From contig NZ_JAHWFK010000016.1 in NCBI RefSeq assembly GCF_019710575.1, positions 35,423-99,422 on the forward strand: DNA of 64,000 nucleotides, given 5' to 3'. The stretch is from Paractinoplanes polyasparticus (lineage in GTDB: Bacteria > Actinomycetota > Actinomycetes > Mycobacteriales > Micromonosporaceae). Shown piece after piece: positions 16,320 through 23,660 of the stretch. Both the position numbers and the translations under genes were made by a program. Below the pieces are notes generated by a model. It searched no databases and was not told the origin of the DNA. It worked only from the letters and a program-made list of their open reading frames with translations. Numbering within the stretch: the first letter of the stretch is position 1; each line of letters opens with the position of its first letter.

Positions 16320-17644
16320 GCTCCCAGCAGGCTCTGGCCGCACACGCGCACGACGTTGCCGGTGATCGTGCCCGACCCCGGCGACGCGAACCAGGCGATC
16401 GTCTCGGCCACGTCGACCGGCAGCCCGCCCTGGGCCAGGCTGTTCATCCGCCGCCCGGCCTCGCGCAGCGACACCGGCATCTTGGCCGTCATCGCCGTCT
16501 CGATGAAGCCGGGCGCCACCGCGTTGATGGTGATGCCCCGCTCCAGCAGCCCGGGCGCGCTCGACTGCACCAGCCCGATCACGCCCGCCTTGCTCGTCGC
16601 GTAGTTGGTCTGCCCGCGGTTGCCCGCGATGCCGGCGATCGAGGCCACCCCGACGATCCGCCCGCCCTCGGCGATCAGCCCCTGGCCGAGCAGCGCCTCG
16701 TTGATCCGGGACGGCGCGACCAGGTTGACCGCGAGCACCGAGTTCCACCCGGCCGCGTCCATCTTGGCGATCGTGCGGTCGCGGGTGATGCCCGCGTTGT
16801 GCACGAGGATGTCGAGCGGCCGGGTCAGGTGGGAGGCCAGCCGCTGCCCGGCGCGCTCGGCCGTCAGGTCGAGTTGCACGGCCCGGCCGCGTACGTCGTT
16901 GGCCACACCGGCCAGGGCGTCGCCGGCCGCGGGCACGTCGAGCGCGATCACGTCGGCGCCGTCACGGGCCAGCACCCGGGCGATGGCCGCGCCGATCCCG
17001 CGCGCCGCCCCGGTGACCAGGGCCGACTTGCCGGCCAGGGGCAGCTGCCAGTCGGCGGGTGCGGGCGGGTTACCGGCCCCGATCGTCACCACCTGGCCGG
17101 ACACGTACGCCGACCGGCCGCTCAGCAGGAAACGCAGCGTCGACTCGAGCGCGCCCTCGCCGCCCCGCTCGACGTGAACCAGCTGCGACGTGATCCCCCG
17201 CCCGAACTCCTTGCCGATGCTGCGGGTCAGCCCTTCGAGGGCGCGCTGTGCGGTCGCCTCGTGCGGGTTGTCGCACGAGGCGGGCGGAGTGCCCAGCACG
17301 ATCACCCGGCCCGACCGGTGCACCGACCGGGCGTACGGGTGGAAGAAGTCGAACAGCTCGTGCAGCTCGGCCGCGTCGGTGATCCCGGAGGCGTCGAAGA
17401 TCAGCGCGCCGTGGCTGCCCTCGCTCAGCGGCTCGTCCAGTGTCTGCACACCCGCCTCGGCCAGCACCTTGCGCACCTGATCACCCAGCCGGCCGCCCGG
17501 CGCCGCACCGATCAGCACCGGCCCCTCGGTCAACGGATCGCCCGGGGCCCAGCGCCGCAGCCGGGGCGGATCGGGCAGGCCGAGCCGCTTGATCATGGCG
17601 TGTCCCGGACCGGAGTTCGCGAAGCTCGCGTACCTGTCGCCCAT
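16316..17644 (-). CDS. Two-domain 3-oxoacyl reductase (FabG4-type SDR)
   Basis: 442 residues, much longer than ordinary FabG (~250). The C-terminal half is a complete SDR domain: cofactor loop TGAARGIGAAIA, HNAG motif, catalytic Ser in VASIAGIAG and Tyr/Lys in YATSKAG. The first ~200 residues form a degenerate flavodoxin-like/Rossmann domain, as in mycobacterial high-molecular-weight FabG4 (Rv0242c, 454 residues). The family reduces 3-oxoacyl-CoA/ACP with NADH. It is coupled to the MaoC gene downstream and divergent from a thiolase across 72 bp, matching the Mycobacterium tuberculosis Rv0241c-Rv0243 arrangement. Confidence 0.92.
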   Translation of the reverse strand: MGDRYASFANSGPGHAMIKRLGLPDPPRLRRWAPGDPLTEGPVLIGAAPGGRLGDQVRKVLAEAGVQTLDEPLSEGSHGALIFDASGITDAAELHELFDFFHPYARSVHRSGRVIVLGTPPASCDNPHEATAQRALEGLTRSIGKEFGRGITSQLVHVERGGEGALESTLRFLLSGRSAYVSGQVVTIGAGNPPAPADWQLPLAGKSALVTGAARGIGAAIARVLARDGADVIALDVPAAGDALAGVANDVRGRAVQLDLTAERAGQRLASHLTRPLDILVHNAGITRDRTIAKMDAAGWNSVLAVNLVAPSRINEALLGQGLIAEGGRIVGVASIAGIAGNRGQTNYATSKAGVIGLVQSSAPGLLERGITINAVAPGFIETAMTAKMPVSLREAGRRMNSLAQGGLPVDVAETIAWFASPGSGTITGNVVRVCGQSLLGA

Positions 17645-17679
17645 GCGCCGCAGCCTACTCGGCGCCGGCGTTGGTAACC

Positions 17680-17691
17680 TACTCACCGGTA
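17680..17691. promoter_or_regulatory. Shared element TACTCACCGGTA in the fabG/thiolase divergent promoter
   Basis: It sits in the middle of the 72-bp region between the two divergent starts (17644 and 17717), so one bound protein could control both. It matches TACTnnCCGGTA also present at 15495-15506. A GGGAGG Shine-Dalgarno precedes the thiolase ATG. Confidence 0.45.
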
Positions 17692-17716
17692 GTGTCGTCG
17701 TTTCTGGGAGGCCCTC

Positions 17717-18985
17717 ATGCGCCGCGTCGCCGTACTCGGTGGGAACAGGATCCCGTTCGCCCGGTCCAACGGCCGGTACGCCCAGGCCTCGAACCAGGAC
17801 ATGCTGACCGCCGCCCTCGACGGCCTGATCGCCCGCTACGGCCTGGCCGGCCGCCGCGTCGGCGAGGTCGCGGCCGGGGCGGTGCTCAAGCACTCGCGCG
17901 ACTTCAACCTCACCCGCGAGACGGTGCTCGGCTCCCGGCTCGACCCGCGCACCCCCGCGTACGACGTGCAACAGGCCTGCGGCACCGGCCTCGAGACGGC
18001 CGTCCTGGTCGGCAACAAGATCGCTCTCGGCCAGATCGAGGTCGGCATCGCCGGCGGCGTCGACACCACCTCGGACGCCCCGCTGCAGCTCAACGACGAC
18101 ATGCGCCGGGCCCTGCTCGCCCTCAACCGGGCCCGTACGCTGCCCGATCGCCTGCGGGCAGCAGCCAGGCTCAACCCGCTGCTCGCCTTCAAGCCCGACG
18201 TGCCGCGCAACGCCGAACCGCGCACGGGCCTGTCCATGGGCGAGCACGCCGCGATAACCGCCCTGCGCTGGAACATCACCCGCGACGCCCAGGACGAGCT
18301 GGCCCTGGCCTCCCACCAGCGGCTGGCGGCCGCCTACGAGCGCGGCTTCTTCGACGACCTGATCACCCCGTACCTGGGCCTGACCCGCGACCAGAACCTG
18401 CGCGCCGACACCAGCCTCGACAAGCTGGCCAAGCTGCGCCCCGTCTTCGGCACGACGGACGCCACCATGACAGCCGGCAACTCGTCCCCGCTGACCGACG
18501 GCGCCTCGACGGTGCTGCTCTCCTCAGAGGAATGGGCCGCCGAACAGGGCCTGACCCCGCAGGCGTTCCTCACCGACAGCGCCACCGCCGCCGTCGACTA
18601 CGTCCACGGCGACGAAGGCCTGCTGATGGCCCCCGCGTACGCCGTCCCCCGCCTGCTGGCCCGCAACGGCCTGACCCTGCAGGACTTCGACTTCTACGAG
18701 ATCCACGAGGCTTTCGCCTCCCAGGTGCTGTCCACCCTGGCCGCCTGGGAGTCCCCGGAATTCTGCAAGGAGAAGCTGGGTCTGGACGCCCCGCTGGGCA
18801 CGATCGACCGGGCCAAGCTCAACGTCAACGGCTCCTCCCTGGCCGCAGGCCACCCGTTCGCCGCCACCGGCGGCCGCATCGTCGCCACGTTGGCCAAGCT
18901 CCTGGCCGACAAGGGCTCGGGCCGAGGCCTGATCTCCATCTGCGCCGCCGGCGGCCAGGGCGTGGTTGCCATCCTGGAACGCTGA
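17717..18985 (+). CDS. Acetyl-CoA C-acyltransferase (FadA2-type thiolase)
   Basis: 422 residues. Thiolase residues are all present: the nucleophile Cys in YDVQQACGTGLETA, the His in NVNGSSLAAGHPFAATGGR, and the second Cys in ISICAAGGQGV. The longer-than-usual central region matches the FadA2/FadI-like branch. It cleaves 3-oxoacyl-CoA to acetyl-CoA (or condenses in reverse). It is divergent from the two-domain FabG, the same layout as Rv0242c-Rv0243 in M. tuberculosis. The stop codon lies only 2 bp from the stop of the convergent TIR-NB-ARC-WD40 gene, with no room for a terminator. Confidence 0.92.
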   Translation: MRRVAVLGGNRIPFARSNGRYAQASNQDMLTAALDGLIARYGLAGRRVGEVAAGAVLKHSRDFNLTRETVLGSRLDPRTPAYDVQQACGTGLETAVLVGNKIALGQIEVGIAGGVDTTSDAPLQLNDDMRRALLALNRARTLPDRLRAAARLNPLLAFKPDVPRNAEPRTGLSMGEHAAITALRWNITRDAQDELALASHQRLAAAYERGFFDDLITPYLGLTRDQNLRADTSLDKLAKLRPVFGTTDATMTAGNSSPLTDGASTVLLSSEEWAAEQGLTPQAFLTDSATAAVDYVHGDEGLLMAPAYAVPRLLARNGLTLQDFDFYEIHEAFASQVLSTLAAWESPEFCKEKLGLDAPLGTIDRAKLNVNGSSLAAGHPFAATGGRIVATLAKLLADKGSGRGLISICAAGGQGVVAILER

Positions 18986-18987
18986 CC

Positions 18988-21900
18988 TCAGCGAGTGGCC
19001 AGCGTCAGCAAGACGAGGGTCGTGGAGGCCGCGGCCAGATGACGGCCTGACCACGCCAGGGCGGCAATCGGCTGGCCGATGGGCAGGCAGTGAACTTGTC
19101 GCCGGCGGCGGACGTCGATCAGGCGGACGGTGCCGTCGTCGCCGGCGGTGGCGAGGAGCCAGCCGTCGTCGTTGAAGGCGACGGCCCGCATCCAGCCGGT
19201 GTCCGCGGTGAGTGTCAGCCACGGTGAGCCGGTGTCCGCTTCCGTCACCCGCACGATGCCCTGATCGCCGGCGGTGGCGAGCAGGAGTCCATCGGGGCTG
19301 AACGCCAGGGAGCGCACCCCGCCGGAGTGGCGGGGCAATTCCGCGACGGCCTGGGCGGTGGTGATGTTCCAGAGCAGAACCCGCCCGTCGTCACTGCCAC
19401 TGGCCAGTGTCCGGTTGTCCGGGCTGAAGGCGATGGACGAGATTCCGCCGGAGTGCCCGGCAAGAACAGTGGTGCAGCGGAAATGTTCCGGATCCCAGAG
19501 CCAGACCGATCCCTCGGCTCCGCCTGTGGCCAGGAACCGGCCATCCGGGCTGTAAGCCACGGCCCTGACCTGCCCCATATGGCCGGTCAGGGTCCTCGCC
19601 GGTATGTCGGTGCCACCGTCCCACAGCCAAACCGTGCCGTCGGAGCGGCCGCCGGCGATAGCAAGCACTCGCCCGTCCGGTCGGAAAGCCACGGAACTGA
19701 CGTTCTCGGTGCTGTCTCTCAGCTCATTCCGCGTCGACTGTTCTTCCGGACGGCTGAGGCGAACGATGTTCTCTGCGCTCTCGGCCCGGGCGAGTAGCGC
19801 ACCGTCCGGGCTGAACGCGAGTGTTCCGCCCCGGCCTGGGCGCCACCGGGGAGCCTCCCGGCGCAGAGCACTGTCGACCGACCACAACCGTGCCGTTCCG
19901 TCGTATCCCGTGCTGGCGAGTACTTGCCCGTTCCCGTTGAACCGGACCATGTCCACACTGCTGGTGTGTCCGATCAGATCGGCGAGTTTCGTCCCGTCCT
20001 CCGCATCCCACAGAGCGACGGTCCCGTCCAGGCTGCCGGTCGCCAGAATTCGTCCGTCCGGACTGAAAGCAACCGTGTTGATGGAGGCTCCTTGTCCCGC
20101 CGACAATACGCGCGGGCGCCACGTGGTGACGTCCCACAGCTGCACAAGACCCGATTCGCCTACAGCAACCAGCGTTTGCCCATCTGGACTGAACTCAATC
20201 CCGTTTATTGCGTTGGCGGCGTTGAGGTCAACCACCCTTGCCCCGTCGGTCGTCGACACCACCCAGAGCATTGAGGCTGAGAGTCCCGATGTGACAAGGA
20301 ACCGGCCGTCGGGGCTGAAGGTCAGCCGGTAACGGTATGACTGGTGCGGACCGCTGAGCACGGCCCGGTTCTCTTCGGCCGGGACGTCCCAGAGCTGCAC
20401 GAACGGGCCGAACGCCATGGCCAGGATCGATCCATCCGGACTGAAACGTACGGCGTTGAAGGAGTGGTACAGGCCGAGGACAGGGCTGACTGACGAGGAC
20501 ATCCGGGGCACCTGCGCATGCAAACGGCCAGTGCCGACGTCCCACAGATGCACCACCTCGTCGGTGCCCTCAGCGACGGCCAGCAGCCGCCCGTCCGGGC
20601 TGAAGTTCAGGGCCTGGATCCAGCCGGTGCGGCCAGTGAGATCTGGCCGCTCTTGTCCTGAGCCGACATCCCAGAGCCGCACGCGTCGATTGTCGGCGAT
20701 CGCCAGTAGCCGGCCGTCGGGGCTGAACTCCATCGCCCTGGTCCCGAGCCTCAAGCCATCGAGTCGGGCATGGGTACTGCCGGTGTCCACGTGCCAGAGA
20801 TGAACCGTGGTGTCGGAGTTACCGGAACTTGCGACGAACCTCCCGTCCGGGCTGAAGTGGACCGTCCGTCTGCATCGGGGACTGGCGGTCAACGTCCGCA
20901 GGGCGGTCGTCGAAAGCGGAGCCAATCCCGAGCGGTGATCAGCGAACACAGCGGGCAGCAGCCGGTCGAGGCGGTCGAGGTCCAGGTCGGTGCAGGCGAC
21001 GGCCAGCCAGCACCGGAGTGAAACGGCGACATCGCCGACGGTGTCCAGATTGCCGAAAAGATGAGCGTGCCGGGCGAGCCAGGTGCGGAGCTGATCGGCT
21101 GGGTCATTGTCGGAGTTCGGGTCGACAGCCCGGGCCAGGTCGGCTTCCGCGGCGTGGGCGCCGCCCTGGGTTATTCGCAGCGCGAGGAAACAAAGGTCGG
21201 TAGCCGTGCTGGTCAGTTCTGTGCGGTAACCGGCCCGCTCCAGGTGACTGACCACATGGTCCCAGATGTACGGCTCGTGGCGAGGAAGTCGCCACCATCC
21301 ATCCTCGCCGCCGTCCGGCAGTAGACCGCGATACGCGCCGAGCAGGTCGGCGTGCAGGACGGCGAGATCGTCGGCCTGCAGGATCACGTAGTCGTGCTGC
21401 AGATCGTGGAAGGTGACCTGGTCGTCGACGACACGGAGCAACTCGGCTTCGGCGAGCGCGCCCAGGTTTTTGCGCACTGTTGCCCGACTCAGATCACGTG
21501 TCTCTCCCCAGAGCCGCACAACGGACTGCACCGGGATTGCCGTGTCCTGTGGATAGACGGCGAGACTCAGGTAGGCATCGCGGAGGCCGGGCGGCAGTGC
21601 TGCCGTGGCGACCTGCATGGCCTTGAAGGTGTTGGCATAGGGGTGGTCGAGAAAGGTCCCGGAGCCGCGGTCGAGGTCGTCGGCCACCCGTGACCAGGTC
21701 AGACCGCTTCGGACCGCTGCGCCGAGCAGGGCCAGCGCCAAGGGGACCCGGCCCGATGCGGCCAGGACCCGCGTCAACTCGGCAGCCGGGACGTCGGCGC
21801 CGGTCATATGAATCAACAGTTGACGAGCTGCAGGGTCCGTCAACACGTCGACCCTGTGCGTGTCGGCTCGGACGGCGTTCAGAATCTGCGCGTCACGGGT

Positions 21901-22893
21901 CGTGTACAACACCCGGCCCTGCGGGCCGGCCGCACGGAATGCGGCTGCGTCGGCGTCGCTCCAGACGTCATCCACCACGACGAGCGCTCGGCGCGAACGC
22001 AGTGCCTCGCGCAACATCCGTAAGCCGTCGCTCACCGACCTGACCTGGGCGCCGGGCTGGCCCAGACGTCGAAGCAGATCGACCTGAATCGCCACCACAT
22101 CGGCGCGTTCGCCGACGGTCACCCAGTGGACGCCGTCCGGAAAACAGGCGCGCACTTGTGGATCGACGGACACTCCGGCGGCGAGGACCGACTTGCCGAT
22201 GCCTCCCTGGCCGTGCAGGCCCAGGGCAGCGACGTTTCCGGTGACCCCGACCGCGCCCGATACTGTCGCGAGCAGAGCCGACCGCAATTGATTCAGGTCA
22301 GCCCTCTCCACGTAACCGGTGGGCAGGGGCGGCACGCCGTCCACCGGCCCGAGTCGGGCCGAGGCGGTCAGAGCTTCCACCGGCACCGCTGCCGTCCACA
22401 ACCCGGGCTTGTCCACAGGAGGCTCTGAGCCGGTGCCGATGTCCACAATTTCGATGAGACGCCGGCACACCCGCACGAGCCGGCCGTCGCGGTCGCCGGG
22501 GTTGTCGCCGCCTCGGTCGAGCGGGCCGTCGCGGCCCGGGTCATGTGCCCACTGCACGGTGTTCAGCAGTGGCTCGTGGTCCCAGAGGCAATCGCGGAGC
22601 AGGACCGGCGCAAGCCGCACACCGCCGGCGACCAGGGCGGGCAGTTCCTCGCGCATGATGAAGTCGGAGGCCAGGAAGTCGCCGCTGACCAGCAGCACCG
22701 CGGAGCCGGCGCGGTCGATGGCGCCGGTCAGGTCGCGGCGCCATTCGTCGCCCACGTTGATGTACGGGTCGGCCCATACGCGCATGCGGCGGTTGCGGAC
22801 CAAGGGGGACAGCAGGACGAGCAGGCGGTCCAGCCAGGGCCGGTCGGCGTGGCTGTAGCTCACGAAGACGGTGTCGCGTCCGATCTCGTCCAC
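18988..22893 (-). CDS. TIR-NB-ARC-WD40 protein (NLR-like STAND ATPase)
   Basis: About 1,301 residues from GTG 22893. Residue numbers here count from an upstream ATG at 22959; subtract 22 for the GTG start. A TIR domain occupies ~29-165 (VFVSYSHADRPWLDRLL; SGDFLASDFIMREELP, with Glu104/105 as candidate NADase glutamate). NB-ARC spans ~215-430: P-loop GLHGQGGIGKSVLA (~247-260), Walker B ALVVVDDVW, sensor LYTTRD, and a GLPLA-like GRVPLAL. A winged-helix region with FHDL (517-520) stands in for MHD. From ~690 come 14-15 WD40 repeats, most with FSPDG. This resembles plant NLRs and Apaf-1 combined, and bacterial STAND immune sensors. Expected mode: ligand binding by the propellers, ATP-driven oligomerisation, TIR output. 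It stands alone and is less GC-rich than its neighbours. Start and function are inferred. Confidence 0.92.
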   Translation of the reverse strand: MDEIGRDTVFVSYSHADRPWLDRLLVLLSPLVRNRRMRVWADPYINVGDEWRRDLTGAIDRAGSAVLLVSGDFLASDFIMREELPALVAGGVRLAPVLLRDCLWDHEPLLNTVQWAHDPGRDGPLDRGGDNPGDRDGRLVRVCRRLIEIVDIGTGSEPPVDKPGLWTAAVPVEALTASARLGPVDGVPPLPTGYVERADLNQLRSALLATVSGAVGVTGNVAALGLHGQGGIGKSVLAAGVSVDPQVRACFPDGVHWVTVGERADVVAIQVDLLRRLGQPGAQVRSVSDGLRMLREALRSRRALVVVDDVWSDADAAAFRAAGPQGRVLYTTRDAQILNAVRADTHRVDVLTDPAARQLLIHMTGADVPAAELTRVLAASGRVPLALALLGAAVRSGLTWSRVADDLDRGSGTFLDHPYANTFKAMQVATAALPPGLRDAYLSLAVYPQDTAIPVQSVVRLWGETRDLSRATVRKNLGALAEAELLRVVDDQVTFHDLQHDYVILQADDLAVLHADLLGAYRGLLPDGGEDGWWRLPRHEPYIWDHVVSHLERAGYRTELTSTATDLCFLALRITQGGAHAAEADLARAVDPNSDNDPADQLRTWLARHAHLFGNLDTVGDVAVSLRCWLAVACTDLDLDRLDRLLPAVFADHRSGLAPLSTTALRTLTASPRCRRTVHFSPDGRFVASSGNSDTTVHLWHVDTGSTHARLDGLRLGTRAMEFSPDGRLLAIADNRRVRLWDVGSGQERPDLTGRTGWIQALNFSPDGRLLAVAEGTDEVVHLWDVGTGRLHAQVPRMSSSVSPVLGLYHSFNAVRFSPDGSILAMAFGPFVQLWDVPAEENRAVLSGPHQSYRYRLTFSPDGRFLVTSGLSASMLWVVSTTDGARVVDLNAANAINGIEFSPDGQTLVAVGESGLVQLWDVTTWRPRVLSAGQGASINTVAFSPDGRILATGSLDGTVALWDAEDGTKLADLIGHTSSVDMVRFNGNGQVLASTGYDGTARLWSVDSALRREAPRWRPGRGGTLAFSPDGALLARAESAENIVRLSRPEEQSTRNELRDSTENVSSVAFRPDGRVLAIAGGRSDGTVWLWDGGTDIPARTLTGHMGQVRAVAYSPDGRFLATGGAEGSVWLWDPEHFRCTTVLAGHSGGISSIAFSPDNRTLASGSDDGRVLLWNITTAQAVAELPRHSGGVRSLAFSPDGLLLATAGDQGIVRVTEADTGSPWLTLTADTGWMRAVAFNDDGWLLATAGDDGTVRLIDVRRRRQVHCLPIGQPIAALAWSGRHLAAASTTLVLLTLATR

Positions 22894-22944
22894 AGGCGAA
22901 TGGTGCCATCCAGACCGCAGTGGAGTTATCCACCGGATGTCGCA

Positions 22945-22977
22945 TGCCGCTGACGACATCGAATGTCGTCAGCGGCA
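22945..22977. terminator. Strong hairpin between the EAL remnant and the TIR-NB-ARC gene
   Basis: A perfect 15-bp stem, arms TGCCGCTGACGACAT and ATGTCGTCAGCGGCA, with a 3-base loop. It begins 11 bp past the stop of the leftward EAL remnant, where a terminator would sit, and 52 bp before the GTG start of the leftward TIR-NB-ARC-WD40 gene. There is no long T-tract. An alternative ATG (22959) for that gene would fall inside the stem, which argues against it. Confidence 0.65.
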
Positions 22978-22988
22978 CGGGGTGTTCG

Positions 22989-23465
22989 TCAGGAAGCGAC
23001 CGGCTGGGGCTCCTTGCGGGGCGCCGCTGCCGTCAGGAACGCGGCGAACTCGACCAAGGACACGTGGGGTGCGCGGCCAGCAGGTCGGCCGGCATCGGGA
23101 CGAAGTCGGGCTCGGCCAGCTGGCGCGGGCTCACGTTGACCGAGACGTACTCCAGGTGGTCCGACCATTCGAGCGAGCGGATCACGGCCCGGCGGAGGAC
23201 GTGCTCGCCCAAGCGGGACGACGAGGCCGGTCTCCTCGGCGGCCGGGATGAAGTGGCCCGGGCCGAGCAGGTCGCCCTCCGGGGTGCGCATGCGGACCAG
23301 GGCCTCGGCGCCGACGACGCGACCCGTGCCGGCGGCGACGATCGGCTGGAACCAGATCGGCAGGGTTTCGGTCGCCACGAAGGCGGCGCAGACCATGGTG
23401 AGGCCGAGCGCGACGAGAATCGACGGCAGCCGGCGCCCGGGCAGCACGGACGCGGCCCACGACAC
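22989..23465 (-). pseudogene. Frameshifted, truncated EAL-domain protein
   Basis: The leftward frame from 23465 begins with a hydrophobic N-terminal segment (LPSILVALGLTMVCAAFVA). It then reads WFQPIVAAGTGRVVGAEALVRMRTPEG, the start of an EAL c-di-GMP phosphodiesterase domain including its EALVR signature. After VVPLG the frame breaks at about 23205; the natural continuation (RRAVIRSLEWSDHLEYVSVNVSPRQL) is in another frame. The domain stops after ~100 residues, so most metal and catalytic residues are missing. It looks like a decayed signalling gene with a shortened membrane anchor. Not expected to be active. Confidence 0.75.
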
Positions 23466-23571
23466 GTTCCCCCCGTCACCATGCGCTCAACTTCGGGGCA
23501 CCCGGTTGCCGCCCGCAGGGCGACCCGGGAGCGAGCGGGTTGCGGCCCGCACGTGATCGTCGGCACATTGC

Positions 23572-23642
23572 GATACGGAGACGTTCCGTTTCGCAATCGG
23601 GTGGCGTTAGAGTGCTCAACTGATACGGAACGGTTCCGTATC
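23572..23642. promoter_or_regulatory. Two TetR-type operators upstream of the MFS-TetR operon
   Basis: A perfect palindrome at 23622-23642 has arms GATACGGAAC and GTTCCGTATC around a central G. A second, imperfect copy at 23572-23592 starts GATACGGA and ends GTTCCGTTTC. The copies are 50 bp apart, centre to centre. The MFS ATG is 18 bp past the second site and a G-rich Shine-Dalgarno lies between. The TetR gene two genes down is the likely ligand (inference). Confidence 0.7.
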
Positions 23643-23660
23643 GAAAACGGGGGGAACCTC

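Noticed and set aside
18986..18987. A terminator between the thiolase and the TIR-NB-ARC gene
   Set aside because: Only 2 bp separate the convergent stops and no stem spans them.
22894..22959. A 22-residue longer start (ATG 22959) for the TIR-NB-ARC-WD40 gene
   Set aside because: That ATG is inside a perfect 15-bp hairpin stem and the added residues do not extend the TIR domain.
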